A DNA stretch of 64,000 nucleotides from Ustulina deusta (GCA_023159155.1 JAJNNX010000029.1:496001-560000), one strand, 5' to 3'; counted from the stretch's first letter, positions 27,019 through 40,318 are shown. Notes: a model not told the origin generated them from the sequence alone. Numbers and translations: made by a program.

Positions 27019-28218
27019 TATCGTAGGTGGTGGCCAGTGAAGGCGATTTACTCTGTTACGATGAAATTTATCGTTGTCTAGAGAGCGCTCTCAGCGAAGT
27101 GGAAGTGATTATATTCTGGAAAACAGGATTGATGAGGAGGAAACAAAATATGTCACGAATCCCGTGTCAGAGAGAAGCGAACCAACCCACCAGGACGGGC
27201 GGCTTGTTGATGAGTCTTTTCCCGTTCTTGTTGGTCTCTGTATTTTGTTTCTCATTTGCTCATACACTCAAGACTACATCATCATTATAATGGAAACAGC
27301 GAGGGATGCAAGCATGGCGTTATTTGTTGCGAAGATCAATGTCCTTCCTGGCTGGGTTCGCTCTAGCCTCTTTGCGTGCCGCGTCCCTCGGTGACATGTG
27401 TTAGATAGACTAGAACAATACACACGTCCCAACTTGCTGCCTTTTGTTCTGTTCTAGATCATATTTGCATCGATATGGAAACTGGGGTCCACTCAACATC
27501 TCTTATTACGCCCTAATAAACGTTTACTCTATCCCCTCCCCCCCGGCTCTCTTCTCTTCTCTTCTTGGGTGAATCGTTTCTCTACGCGCAGCATTATCGT
27601 GGATTTTACGCTTACCTACCAGAGAGAGAGGACTGTAGCATATATAGACTTCTAGGTGTCCCGATCTCGATATGGGTTCATTTCCCTGGGTAGGTAGTCA
27701 GTCGTATTGCGTAGGTGGGTGATGAGTGTTGGGCATGGACTAGCTTGAATGATTGTTCCCCTTTTCTAGTCGACTGGCATTTCGCAGCTGGTATGGAGAT
27801 GAAGACGGTGGGATCACTGTTTAATAATTTCTTCGATAAGATGTATACCTTGGATGGTCTGGAGGCAAGTAGACATGACGAGATATGATTGAAGACCTGA
27901 ATAACCTCCCAGGGGAGGCAACTCATTACCTATGCAACCGTCGCAAGCTGATTACGGCACTATCATACAAAGGTACAAATATATTGCCCTCTAATTTAGC
28001 TCGTCCTCACCACGGATCTGGGACCAAGACGAGAGCCGTGTGCCCCTGGAGCGCCCGATTAAATTCCGCTCGTCGATGGCAGGAGATTACCCCGAAACAC
28101 CGCAATGTACACCTGATCAGATGTGTCCGTATTCCGTCCCTATGGTTTACCTGTGTATTTCGTCATATCGGAAAATAAGGCGTATATCCGCCGAGCGATC
28201 ACAGGCAAATACTATGCT
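27019..28218. other. Convergent intergenic region between SRPK and IWS1
   Basis: 3' flanks of two convergent genes. AT-rich with short frames only; no domain, RNA gene or repeat recognised. Confidence 0.6.
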
Positions 28219-29633
28219 TCACTTCTTTTTCTTGTTCCCGACGATCTTCTTGAATGCGTCGAATCCGCTGGCGCCGATGGGCTTGAACTCGGGGCCCTGT
28301 GATGGGTTGAAGGTGCTGCGCGGTGCAATGGTGTAAGCCTGTGGTAGTCCAGGCAGACGGGCCCGGTTGCTTTGATTGGCAGGGGCCAGGGCTCGCTCGC
28401 GCTCGGCGTCCCGTTGACTCGATGCAGCTGGGCGTTGAGGGAGTGTCCGTTGGCTGTCTTGGGCCTGGCGCCGTTTGGCTGCACTGTCGTTTTGCGTTAG
28501 TATAGATAGAGATGATTGCCAGGGAACGAGATAACCCGGATAAAAGAAGACGTACTCGTAATCATAATCACGCGTCTCCACGAAGCGCTTCTTGTAATCG
28601 TGTGTGCGGTTCAGGATAGGCCGGCTCCATTCGCCTAGCAGCCGCTCGGCCATACGCTTGATTCCAATCTCGGGTCTCTTGGACTTGGTATAGAATAAAA
28701 TAATCTTGCCAATACCGCTCATGCGGAGGGACTCCTTCTCGGTAGGTAGGTTGAGTAGGGCTTGGAAGATATCTCGTTGAATATTGTACGCGGGGAGAGA
28801 GCCGTCGTTGAGCGGCTCCAGAAAGAATCTGACATGCTGGAGGAAGTTCGTGTCTGGATCGATGACGATATTATGCAAGGCTCTGCTAGTCAACAGCGAT
28901 GTGACTTCGGGTAGGAGTTTGAGCTTATGGAGAGCCGGCTGACCGGTCTCTCTGGCGGCGTTGTCGGCTTCGCAGGCTTTCTCCATACGGACTTTGAGGT
29001 CGGCGATCTTCTCGTCCATCTCGTCTTCCAAATCCTGAGGTACCAAGAATATCAGCCAGGTGACACAATGATAGGAAAACGATAGAAAATGGAGCAAAAA
29101 GTACGCACATCCTCATCCTTCCTCTTCCGCCTCTTGGTCTTGGGCTTCTCCTTGGCAGCAGCACGTTCGATGGCCCTTCGCCGCCGCTCTTCAGGGGTCA
29201 AGTTCTCCTCGTTTTCAGGCTCTGGCGTCTCTTTCCGACTCTCACTGCCACCCGTCTTACGGGCGCGCTTTGTGGTCAGGACTTCGCCGTCGGCTTCGTC
29301 ATCGCGATCGCGCGCACGTTTCTTCTCACGGCGGCCTTCCTTCGGCTTCTTGGTGGCGGTACCCTTTCGCTTCGAGGCCTTCAAGGTCCGCGCAACATCT
29401 TCATCAATCTCCACAGGCCGCTCTTCAATACGGACGGCGGACGGATCATAATCTTCGAACTGATCTTCATCAATTTCGGACAGCGCGTCTGAATCTCGGT
29501 CCGAATCCCGGTCCGAGTCGGCAGCGGCAGCTCCATCGTCATCGCCTTTGGGTGATGCATCGTCGTTTGGGGTGTCTTCATGGAGGGTCTCCTCTCTCGC
29601 GGCAGAGCCCGCAGGCGACTCAGCGTCCGACAT
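28219..29633 (-). CDS. IWS1: Transcription elongation factor IWS1/Spn1
   Basis: Nuclear RNA polymerase II elongation factor; in yeast Spn1/Iws1 binds Spt6 and histones. Minus-strand exons are 29633-29109, 29034-28556 and 28483-28219, in phase, giving 422 residues. The first about 175 residues are disordered and acidic (Asp/Ser repeats, SEIDEDQFEDYDPSA), then very basic (KKRARDRDDE, KTKRRKRKDED), as is typical for IWS1. The middle exon is the conserved TFIIS N-terminal-like helical domain: ALHKLKLLPEV, LPAYNIQRDIFQALLNLP, SGIGKIILFYTKSKRPE, then LLGEWSRPI. The last exon is a basic tail ending GFDAFKKIVGNKKKK. Intron 2 carries CTAAC 15-20 bases from its acceptor. It is divergent from the Brl1 gene, sharing an 849-bp promoter region. 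Confidence 0.95.
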
Positions 29634-30482
29634 GGCTGCTGGTAAGGCTCTCGAGAATGCAAGGTTGGGTGGATTCGGGCAGGCCTGGAAAGACGATCAA
29701 AGGAACTAAAGAAATTAATTGTGCACGACCTCGAATGATGGCAACGGGCGTCCGAGATTCAGGGAGGTCTGTTGTCGCAGGTGACCTTATGCCAGAGGTC
29801 TCAAGATTTGAAGTTTCGGATCAATCCGGCTGGATTGAATCGTTGGTGTTGTTGCTGTTTTTGGTTGAGAAAAAAAAGATGGAAGATGGTCGTTGCAATG
29901 TGTGTACCCGAGAAGGGTGGAAGCTTTGAAGTGACCAGCACGACAGGTACGTACCAAATAGGTAGTAGGTACCTAATGTATGTATACACATGCACGTAAG
30001 TAAGTACATACATTGCCAGAATGGAGGCTGGAGAGCATGTAATACGGTAGGTACGTACTATACCGTAGTATGCCGGGGCGCATAGGTACAGTTCGGCTGG
30101 TTGTGGCGGTGCAAAATACTTTATTTACCGTTTTACAGCACCTAAAAAGTAAAACACCCTTGTCCTTCGGTCGAGCGAGTCGACGTAGTGGAGCATTTGT
30201 TGTGGCGCATCTGCTTTGTTTACTTTTGCAACGACGCCGAGACATATTTCCGGATTTGATGGTTTCGGTGTTGGATTCCCCAAGACCACAGAGTGATTGT
30301 CGCTCAACACCTCTGCCCACCCGCTCCCACCGCGCACCGAGGTCCGTTGCCTCCCTGGAACAGTCACTCTTGCTCTCTACTCCTGCAGCAACCATACCAG
30401 CTAGATAGATAGTCGAGCGCCAATCTCTGGCTCCCTGCTTGAAATATTCGCATTCGCTTGTTTCTCGAGCCCGCACGGGGCC
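29634..30482. promoter_or_regulatory. Shared divergent promoter region of IWS1 and BRL1
   Basis: 849 bases between the two start codons. It contains TAGGTA/GTACGT word clusters at 29945-30065 and a CACCGC-rich, pyrimidine-rich leader before 30483. No further gene is visible. A shared promoter is inferred from the head-to-head arrangement only. Confidence 0.5.
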
Positions 30483-32042
30483 ATGGCCACGCGAAGCTAC
30501 GAATCCCCCATGGACTGGGAATATCAGAACTCGGCCCCAATGGACCCTTCAAGTCCCTTTGCCCAGTCCACAAGGCAAGCCCAAGAGCGAAGTCAGCCTG
30601 CGCCCTCCCCAGAAAACAAGCAAGCAAGTCAACCACAAGTGCTAACTCATCGGCCTAGACCCGTTTGGAGGCGCCTTGGCTTTGGCCGCTCTCAGTCAGA
30701 ACGGCTTCGGTCGTGCGCAGACGACCCCCTCGAAGCCTCTCCCTTCGACGCCCATGCAGCAACAATCGCCCTCCATCTTTGCCGGCTTCCGAGCACAGCG
30801 AACTACGACGGCGCCGTGCTTCCGCAACCCTGCCTTCACCACACCACGCAAGCCCTGTGATGTGGATGCGCTCTCCGAAATATCCGCCGCCGACTCGAGT
30901 CCGACCGCTACTGACGGCTCCGACTTCCCCGAGACACCGGATCATGACCAGTCCCTCAGCATGGCCCACATGACCATCACGCCCGCATCCATGGGCAAGC
31001 GCAGACCGCTGTTCGCGAAGAGGACCGGCGGGAAGGGCGAGATTTCCAAACCCATTTTCCCCAGTAGAGACAAGATCCGCAAGCGCAAGCGGTACAACGC
31101 CGATGCCGACATCAGCTTGTATCGGCTGCCCTACATCCAGCCGGGTGAAGGCGACTCGGACTATGAATCCGATGAAAGCACATTTCCACCGAATAAGACG
31201 CCACATCGCCACGAGGCGCGTAGAAAGGACGGATGGTTTGGGAGTTTCTTGGCCACCGTTCAGCGACATCCGTACGCGCCCAGCATTCTTGGGTACTGGC
31301 TGAATCTCGCATTCAGCCTTGTCTGGGTGACGGGGGCCCTGTGGGTTGGATTTGCCATCTTGGTCGGCCTGCGTCAAGACTTTGCTGCCGCTCGATCCTC
31401 CTTTCGCGACGAAATGCTCGACGAGATGGCCAAGTGTCGTTCTGACTATCTAGAGAACAAGTGCTCCCCGGTAGAGCGCCGGTTACCGGCCATGTTCCAG
31501 TTATGCGAGCAGTGGAATGCTTGCATGAACCGGAATCCGGATAACCTCAAGAAGATTCAGCTTGGCGCTAAAAGCCTTGTCGAGATTATCAATGAGATCT
31601 CCGACACTATGTCATACAAGACCATGGTACGTGACCGCTTATCATGATACACCGGTCTCTGGGCAGCTAGAATCTTACTGACATGCCGTCACAGGCTCTG
31701 TTAGCTGTTTTGTTGTTCATATTCCTCTGCACCGGGCGATCTCTCTACAAGAGCGCACATGATTACCCGGACTTTAGAAGACATGCGCCGCCGGCCTACA
31801 GCCAGCCACACCCCAGCGAACACGCCGCGTCTCAGCAGGTGTACTGGCAGGCAATACAACCGCAGACGCCTCGCCACAATTTACGTCACCGACTGTTAAA
31901 CGATGAGACGCCAGAGACTGATGCGTCGCCTCGGATGAAAGCGCTCCCACCACCCGAGACTCCTTCGGCAAGACGGAGTCCCACCAAGTCAGAAAGGGGA
32001 AGAAGTCCGGCGAGGAGCCGAAGCCCAACGAAACGGTATTAA
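30483..32042 (+). CDS. BRL1: Nuclear-envelope protein of the Brl1/Brr6 family
   Basis: Integral protein of the inner nuclear membrane/ER with a di-sulfide bridge nucleocytoplasmic transport domain (PF10104). Brl1/Brr6 proteins act in nuclear pore assembly and membrane lipid balance. Exons are 30483-30591, 30659-31626 and 31695-32042, in phase, giving 474 residues. The first intron uses a GTCAGC donor and has GCTAAC near its acceptor. The N-terminus has the group-specific MDWEYQN and NPFGG elements, then a disordered region and a basic cluster (KIRKRKRY). Two membrane segments flank the lumenal domain: about 249-273 (LNLAFSLVWVTGALWVGFAI) and about 360-372 (ALLAVLLFIFLCT). Between them are the four diagnostic cysteines at 296, 305, 319 and 325 (including CEQWNACM). 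The C-terminal tail is Ser/Pro/Arg-rich with repeated RSPTK. Confidence 0.94.
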
Positions 32043-32925
32043 GTGAAGAAAAGCGAAGACTTCGGTCAGGGGGACAAGGTATAATGATGCAGAATGGCGA
32101 AATTAGGGAATCAGACTATCTTATTGCAGCATGAGACTACAAGTCCTAACAGCATATACTACAAGGGATCACATTACCTGCTCCATAATTTCGCGGCCTT
32201 CGTTCCATTGTGCTTTTCGACTCGAGATAGGTAGGAGGCCAACACGCCCGAAATTCCATTGTCGACCAATGTAACCCAAATAGAGTGATGACGTTCAAAG
32301 GCACCGAGGCCGAACTCAAGGCTATCCGGAGTAATGGGTTGGGGTCTCTCTAGTGCCGAGAATACCTAAGCTACCTACCAGTGTCACTGAGGGTGCCGAC
32401 CTCGTTTCTTACCGAGGCATTCAATATAAGACCGTGTTAGGTTTCAGGTGCAAGTAATGTTCGCTCTCGGCAGACCTGCCTAGGTAACATATTCTCAAGT
32501 AGCCACTTCTTCATATCGATACCATAGTCACTCAGGTCATCGGTCTTTCAATCCCACCGTCGTCGAAGTTGTCAATAGCCTTCACAACAGTGTACCATTC
32601 GTACCCAAACCAAAGGAAACAAAATTTACTCTTCATAACCGTAGGAAGCGACTTCGGGCCACGTCATGCTCCGAGCCTTTGTTGAACTCGTTATGCATCG
32701 TGATTCTTCCTCCTGGAGGGGGCCCCTCTCGGTGGCGAGGAACTTCGGCAGCCATATCAGACCTGAACCTTGGAATGATGGTAGACTTCGACAGATCTAG
32801 GACCGGGAGAGACCATCGGTATAGTGTTAGTACGCGTACCGGAAGCCTTTGGTGATCTATAAGGTGCTTGGGCCCTTCGATTCGGCTTCGAGATATGAAA
32901 TTGCCTAGGTAGATAGGTAACTAAC
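32043..32925. other. Intergenic region
   Basis: 3' flank of the Brl1 gene and unassigned sequence without long open frames. A TAGGTAGATAGGTAAC word run precedes the mobile element at 32928. Confidence 0.55.
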
Positions 32926-32927
32926 TA

Positions 32928-33184
32928 CAGTGGCTCAAAAAAAAGTCCTGGCCGCGTTTTTTCAAGGCCGAAATATTCTCGTTACACGGAGTACAATTTC
33001 TGCCTTAATTCGTGCGTAAAAAAATAAATAACAAGTATATTCTAAAAGACAACCTATTTTTTTTTAATATAATATAATTTCTTTTAATTTATTTAGTTCT
33101 AAAACCTGTTAGATATATTGGTTTCTGTAGTGATAGTATTTGAACCGTAACAAAAAAACGGACGGGACTTTTTTTGAGTGACTG
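32928..33184. mobile_element. Tc1/mariner-type MITE with TA target duplication
   Basis: The left end CAGTGGCTCAAAAAAAAGTC and the right end, which reads CAGTCACTCAAAAAAAGTCC on the minus strand, form imperfect terminal inverted repeats of about 26 bases. Both ends are directly flanked by TA (32926-32927 and 33185-33186), the target duplication of Tc1/mariner elements, and CAGTG-type termini are common in that superfamily. The 257-bp interior is AT-rich and noncoding, so this is a non-autonomous derivative or deletion relic. Confidence 0.85.
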
Positions 33185-33186
33185 TA

Positions 33187-35554
33187 ACTACCTAGTTAGA
33201 TCGAGACTTGATTACGACGACGTCTGCTAGTCAAGGGAATACAGTTACTAACAATTTCCATGTTAGATTTGCCCACGAGCTCTATGTCCATGTAAACGGT
33301 TATTGTGTCAAGGTAGCAGCTGTTACATGCATAGATAGGCCACTCAGTATTATGTATACCAATTGAAGTAATACTGTGTGCAATGTTGTGTTCCTCTAGG
33401 TAGTCTCTTGGTTTTGTCTTTTCGTCTTTTCTCTGTCTCCATCTCTCACTCTCACTCTCTTTTTTATTCCTTTTTTTTTTTTTTTTTGTTGCCTCTTGTA
33501 TCTCTTAATCAGCGTATATACATACAGACAGGTTGCCTACCTCTGTAGGTACTAACTAGGTAGTCTAGGTAGTATGGTTCGGGAGGACGACCTAACCCTG
33601 TCTTTTGTACCTCCACTAGCAAGGACTGGGCCAACTCTATGGGGACTCCAGCCTCGGCAAACTTCCAGAAGATCGGGATTTACCCTCCGGCATCGATATT
33701 TTGGAGTGGGGTCAATGGGGAAAAAGTAAAATACCAACAAACAAATCGTGCACGTGGAGCGGGGAGCTATCCTGTTACGGTAGGTACCTTAGACTACGTG
33801 GAAGTATAAGGGACAGTACCTACTGACCCTCGGTCCAGGAGCGATTCTTCAATGCCAGGTCACATGGGCAAGTTCTGTTCGATCCAAAGCACTATTCCAG
33901 TTACCTAGGTACCTACCTAGGTACAGTGTGGAGTGTGCAGCCGAAGCTTGAGTAAGGTGGCTCGCACCAATATGGCGCCAATATGGAGGCCGAACAGCAG
34001 TACAGCCACTCCACCATGAGGTAATCATGATTCCGAATGTAAGGAGAGCAATGCCTCGGTAGTTGATAGCTAGTATGCCAATTGCCACGATCGTAACACT
34101 CCAGCGCCGGGCTGGTGGCAAATTGATTGAAGGGAAACCATAGACGAGGGTGCCGGTACCTACATTGTTCCGTGTACATCCAGCTCACGAGATGGCTTTG
34201 GATAGGAATGCCTACCGAATAAACAATAATACAGCTCCCAGATGTTGAGGGGAGCTTTCTGCTACTATAGCCCCACGAGATGCAGCCCAAAAGACACAGG
34301 AACCCAACCGGGCGGCCATCTTCAGATTCCCTGCTGACAGGGAGGTACCACAGCTAAGTATAATATAATATAAGTATATCCATATTACACAACAGTCGTC
34401 GCCGCTGCCGTGATTAGTGCGTTAGGTGCCTACCGGCAGCAGGCGAGCATGAAGGCAATGACAACCGCACATGTGTGACAGTTTACTACGTGCCTATCTT
34501 TTCCTACCACGCGCTTACCTGACCTAGGTAGGCGCCACCTCAAGTAGAGGTAGTACACGTGTAATCTACCTACCTATGTCGGTAAGTACGAGGTGAATGC
34601 AAGGAGGCGCACGCTTCGCCTACCTCTTCAAGGTTGTACCGCTACCCACACATCTACCTACCCTACATACCTCACGTATGCATCATTTCAGCCACAACTT
34701 TCGAGGTGTTCGGGTTTGTTCCATATTCGCTATCACTCCGTCAAGCCCTTTATTCCGTGTTTATATGTCCTGTTAGCTTTGAGACATATCTCCCACACTG
34801 TCTGTCTCCCGAACTATGTGTCCTTCCTCGTAGGTAAGTGGCACAGCCGAGCAGGCGACCAAGCCCCAAGCCCCAAGCCCCAAGTCCCAAGCCCCAAGTC
34901 CCAAGCCTCCAATTCCCTTGATCATGAAGCCACCCAACCCGCCAGCTTCAGCACCCCCTCCTATCCGGCTGTGCCGTTTTCTCCTCCTGCACTTCGTCTA
35001 TTGCGTCTTCAGGCACCTTGGCTGCGATGCGGGCTATAGATATACAAGTCGTCCTCCATCCTTGCGGAGCTCGGCCCTTGCGCGCATCGCGTCCGCATGC
35101 CTACCACCTCCCTCTAGCGCGCTGAACATCTCCCACATTTGATGACCTTCGCTGCTCTTGTCCCCAAACACTGACATGAAGAGAAAGCCAGGCGACAGCT
35201 TAGGTATTGCGAGACCATCCGCCCACGCGCGCGCGTATCTCTCGAGCTCCTCTATCTTGCCCCGCCCAGCCGCACATCCTTATTCCCAACCGCATCGCGT
35301 GTCAGTCTGCCTACGTCCCCCGATGAGTGAAGCGTTGCGACAGGTTCCGTGTTCTTGTAGTGGCTGTGTATCGGCGCGCCCTGTCGTTCCCTCGGCTGTC
35401 TGACCCGTCTCCCTCCAGCTGTGCCGCGCGCCGCGCTGGTCAGGCTTCCAGCCTATCGCTCCGTCGCCCTATTCCGTGTAGACTTGCCGCGGTACGAAAT
35501 ATCGCGGCATTGTTTCGAACGAGCATGCCCCGCCGATCTTGAAAAAACAAAACC
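33187..35554. other. Gene-poor region upstream of the Zn2Cys6 regulator
   Basis: Contains a 17-base T run (33471-33487), palindromic CTAGGTACCTACCTAGGTAC words at about 33904, a heptamer minisatellite (34861-34910) and, from about 34600, pyrimidine- and CG-rich leader-like DNA. Frames such as 33849-34290 (minus) and 34593-35039 (plus) have no domains. No gene called. Confidence 0.55.
34861..34910. repeat. Minisatellite, AAGCCCC heptamers
   Basis: Seven tandem 7-base units AAGCCCC/AAGTCCC in noncoding DNA. Confidence 0.92.
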
Positions 35555-38449
35555 ATGGAGGAGGAACAGGGGCGCGGGACATCGGTAGAGCGAACCTCGA
35601 CCTCGTCCAAGTCCCAGAGGAACGAGGTGCCTTCAACCTCCGCCGCAGCCGGGCCTGCTAGCGCGCTGGCTTCAAAGCGCAGACGAGGCTTGGGCATTGT
35701 TACGCCCAACGCCTGTACCGAGTGTAGAAAGAAGCGTGCCAAAGTATGTGAGCCTGTATTACTGCTCTAGATTTTGCTGTTCCACCACTCTACATGCTAG
35801 CCCATCTCCGTCCCGTCCTACCTACACTCTCAATTGGCGCGCCGAGTAAGCCGCAGAGGTGACAACCTGCATTGAGATTAACATGCGCTTAGTGCGACGG
35901 CCAAAAGCCCTGCGGTCGATGTAAATCCCAGAAAGATGGTGAGTGTATCTACGAGGTTCCTATACGTCAATCCAAGGAGAATCTTCGCCACGAAATCGAG
36001 AACTTGCGAAAACAGCAACGGCAAAATGACACTGTGTTCTCTGCCCTCGTCCGGCCCGAACTGTGGGAAGATGTCCTTCAGAGGCTACGGAATGGCCAGC
36101 CTATCGAGGTCATATCGGAGTGGCTGAGCGGCACGTTGCCCTCTGGCGCCAGTGCCTTACCGAGTTACTCTCAACCAGGTGACCTCAGATCAGGCGTGAC
36201 ATTGGCACCGCCGCTGTCAACGTACACGGGTGCCATGACAGGCCAAGGTAGTTACGGAACTGGTGCAATGAACCAGGCCGCCCAAGGCCCCGTCATGAAA
36301 CAGGACTTTGATGCGAACAGCCCTTGGAACTTTTCCTCCCAGAGCCAGTCCTTGTCACAGCCAAGTACACATCCCGATGAGATGCAATGGACCTCGGAAG
36401 GGCCGCCACGATCCCGAGTAGGATTATGGCTTCAGGATCAAGATCAGTCGAGAGAGGGTATTCGATATCGAGGGGTAGACCAGGTGCTAGCGCCTTTGGA
36501 ATCTCCCGAGACCAAAGTCCCCCCCAGCACATGGACCAACATCACCGATGACTCGGCTCTTGTTCAACACCTGCTTGCGTTATATTTCTGTTGGGAATAT
36601 CCGACCTTTGCTTCATTAAGCAAGGAACATTTCATGAAAGACTACGTGCACGGCCGGCACCGGTATTGCTCCCCAATTCTAATCAACGCTCTGCTAGCTC
36701 TGGGCTGCCGTTTCTCAACGCAGCCCAACTCGCGAGCGAACCCCAACGAGCCAAGAAGTTCTGGCGACCATTTCTTCAAAGAGGCTTTGCGACTCCTATC
36801 TAGGGAGCCACATAATCATACTTTGACCACAATTCAAGCCTTGGGGATAATGTCCATTCGAGAGGCGAGTTGCGGAAGGGATTCCGAGGCGTGGTACTAT
36901 GCGGGCCAGAGTGTGCGGCTTGCCATCGAAATGGGCTTGCATCGCCTGAATGATGAGGGCGACGAAGACGAGCTTGCCGTCCAAGCAGCGACCTTCTGGG
37001 GCGCTTTCGCTCTTGACCAGTTAGTCTCAATTCTATCATCTAATGTCTCCTTCTCCCTTAAAATAACCATGCTTGATTAAGTGCGTGGTCGCTGGCAACC
37101 GGTTCTCTACCGCAGTGTTCATGGTTCCTCCAATTGCCACCAAAACCCGCCATCATTGACGGTATTGAGGCTTCGCTGTGGATACCGTACACGGATGATG
37201 GTAAGTCAAAACCGTAGTAGCAAAAACAACGATGATCATATTGCCGAGTAACTAAGTCATGCCCAAGGAGCCCCGCTTCAGCGTTCATGTGAGCAGCCGT
37301 CGAACGTGCGGTCTGTGTACAAATGTTTTTGTGAACTCAGCGAGCTGGTTCATCAATCCCTCTATGTTCTACACTCACCTGGAAGACCACTTTCGAGCCG
37401 AGACCTACTCAACATCTATACGCAATATCTAAATTGGTATGACAGCATTCCCGAAGTTTTACGATTGGGCCATAATTTCACGCCTGCTGTCCTTTTTGCT
37501 CAGTGAGTGACAGACTGCTTCTCGGTGCCAATTCTCCATCCCACCGGCCGTGTCGAAACTAATCAATAGCAGCATGTATTACCATTTCGCCATTCTACTT
37601 CTCTTTAGGCCACTTATCAAGCTACGAATCATTGGATCCGCGATACTCCCACGGGATGTTTGCTCCCAGGCTGCAGATGCCATCCAAGGACTCTTGCGTT
37701 CCTACTCCCAGCTCTATACCCTTCGTCGGACACCCTCGTTCGTGCCCTATTTTCTCTTGACGTCATCCATCATGCACCTAGCAGTTGGGGCAAGCGTCTC
37801 CGAATCGCCATCCCCGACTACCCATTCGACCACATCAACTGCAAGACCCAGTCATCATCACACGAGTTCTGGTCATGCGGTATCTTCGCCATTGACGAGT
37901 GGCGGCGAAGAGCCAACTTCCTCACCATTAGGTTCGACGACAGCGAAGCTCAGTCCAAAGGTTGCTGCTGCCATCAAGCAAGGGATTGCGGACTTGGCAG
38001 AAATGGCGCCCTGCCACCATTTCGCAGAGCAGGCCCTCAATATATTGCGTTTTCTCGCCAGAAAGTGGAATCTTGATGTCGACGTGCTTCATAGAGGGAC
38101 CCAGGAGGAGCTTGATAAACTAGTCCGGCCGTCAACAAACAGCCTCAATTTTTTCGTGCCCAATGTTTCCGCGGAAGACTTCAGGTCCAGCTGGCCTGAG
38201 CGGAGGACACAACGCGCTACTCCGAGGCCCCCATACGAAGAGAGCAGTAGTATAGAGAGCATGGAGGGAGTCGTCCTAGAGGAACAAGCTAACCCTGATA
38301 GGCAAACCGGCCCATCGGCAGGCATGGGGCACGGCGTAGGCGCTAGTTATATGGCTGAGAATCCTCTATTTTGGCCATTTCCCATGCAAGGAAAGCCAAT
38401 GCTTCCAGAAGGCCCCGAGCTCGAAGAAGCTGGATTTGCGCTGCTGTAA
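35555..38449 (+). CDS. Zn2Cys6 transcription factor with fungal-specific regulatory domain
   Basis: Nuclear DNA-binding regulator. Exons are 35555-35743, 35893-37019, 37082-37200, 37268-37502 and 37573-38449, in phase, giving 848 residues. The six cysteines of the binuclear zinc cluster are at 54, 57, 64, 70, 73 and 81 (CX2CX6CX5CX2CX7C); the first intron falls exactly before Cys64. A short heptad-like linker follows (ENLRHEIENLRKQQRQ, dimerisation). The fungal-specific domain (PF04082 type) spans roughly 290-600 with HLLALYFCWEYPTFASLSKE, GDHFFKEALRLL and AIEMGLHRL. The C-terminus (NPLFWPFPMQGKPMLPEG) is conserved in this subgroup. It resembles proteins often annotated as NirA/NIT-4-like nitrogen regulators, but the true target pathway cannot be read from sequence. 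The acceptor at about 37572 is a NAGNAG site, so one serine may be optional. Confidence 0.92.
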
Positions 38450-40318
38450 TGGGGGTGGGTTGGTGGGGTTGTGGACCGGGCTTTCAACGTTATCGGCCGG
38501 CTAGCTCACGGCGACCCGAGCCGGGCAAACTCAGGACATGGATCCAGGACCTCGATTTCCTCACTTTCAATGTCGTGGAGGAGTCGGCGTAAGATACCCC
38601 TTGAGATAGACATGGCGGGAGCTTGTAGCACTTAGCAACGAATTTTAATCAAAAAGTCGTCGGGCATCCATTTATCTCCAGACGTCCGGATTCAGGCCTG
38701 CAGCTTCCAATCCCAAATGCCTAGTACCTAGGGATTACCATGACGTCGTCAAGATAGAAAAAGGCTCCATAGTGCCGGCGACGTCTTCGCCAGCGCAAGC
38801 CCTGACTGGAGGGTACTTACTGGGTAATCAAAGGGACAGCCGGCGTTTAGCACCCGGGGCACGTCGGGTCAAAATTACAGCGCTTGTGCAACACGGGTAC
38901 AAATATAACTCACGGGCTGGATCTCGAACTGCCGCCACGGCTATTAATACGTGGATGCCTCATGATGTCACAATTGCTACTATATATCCCGGGGCTGCCG
39001 GAATAATTGGAGGGCAGGTAGGCTTCGGTAGGAGTGCAGAGAACAACAGCAGAGATGCCGAACAGCGAATCCAGACCAGGTAGGAGCAGCATACAAGGCG
39101 AGAGTCGAGGGGTGCTGGGGAGAAGGGAATCGTGGGCATCGTTCGTTATAAACGCCTAGCCAGTCACGGCTGCAGCCATCCCTGGTCGATCTTGAAACAA
39201 GTTGAACAAAGCAGCCTTGTCAGCAGCGACAGGAGCGGAGCCCAGAGCAAACCAAGAGCCGACTTGGAGCGATGCCGACTAAATTTAACTGATGGGCGGC
39301 GGGAAGCGAGGCTCTCATTGGCGGCCGCAACCCCCCATCGGGCGTGTTTCGAAACGCCAAAGCGGAATCGATCATGTGCTGACTCTGGCGGCGATCTCCT
39401 GGCGTGTTTCAGGTTGGGGCCCACCAACGATCGAGTGGCAGAAAGGGGTTTAGCTCGACGACCAAGACCCCGTCGATCGGTAGGGGGGTGTTTCTGGGAT
39501 GTCGACCAAAGACAATCAATCAGTCAGCCAGCACACTAGGTAGGTAGGTAGAGTGGTATGGTACCTGGTAGCGCCCCGAGACAGCGCGGGCACAGCAGGT
39601 TCAGTTCTAAGCAGGTACCTAGCACACCACCTAGCCAGTGCCTATACCTACCTATCCTGGCCACCTACCTCCCTACTTCTAAGTACTGCCCTAGGTACTT
39701 AGTACATGTAGGTAGTAGGCATACCCGCCTACTCTACAGGAGGTACGCTACACTACGACTGCTTACCTCCCTACCGTAGGTACCTACAACGACCTACTAC
39801 ACTGCGCTAAGTGTGCCACAACCGACGTGGAGATGGCCTGTGGCCATTCAGGGGTCGCTACGGACAGCCTACGAGAACGAAGCGGTTGCGCCTTGCGCGC
39901 CCAATAAAACAAGCCATGCCGGCCATGCATTGAGCGTGCAGTGTGGTGTAGGTAGGCATTGAAAGGGCCCTCGGATTGGGCATTGGATTGGAGGTTAGCA
40001 ATGCAGGGCAGCAGCAAGGTGCGCTGCTAGACTGGACTGTACAACCAAGACCGACGAAGGGCAGCAGGTCGGCCTGTAGGCGTGGACGGGTTGGCCGTTC
40101 TTCGATGAAACCCCGGTCCGGACGACACAAACGAAACATGGAGTAATGTAGGTAGGTAGTGCACACGAGTTGCGAGCAATTGTCTAACCGACTCGGTTAG
40201 GTGGTCCAGAGCCCGCCAACTCCAGATATATCACCCAGATGACAGCCGCCCGCGCGCGCTTGGCTTCGATCCTCCGACCTGGCATCGCTACCTCCCTGCC
40301 CTGCCTGCCTGCCTCCCT

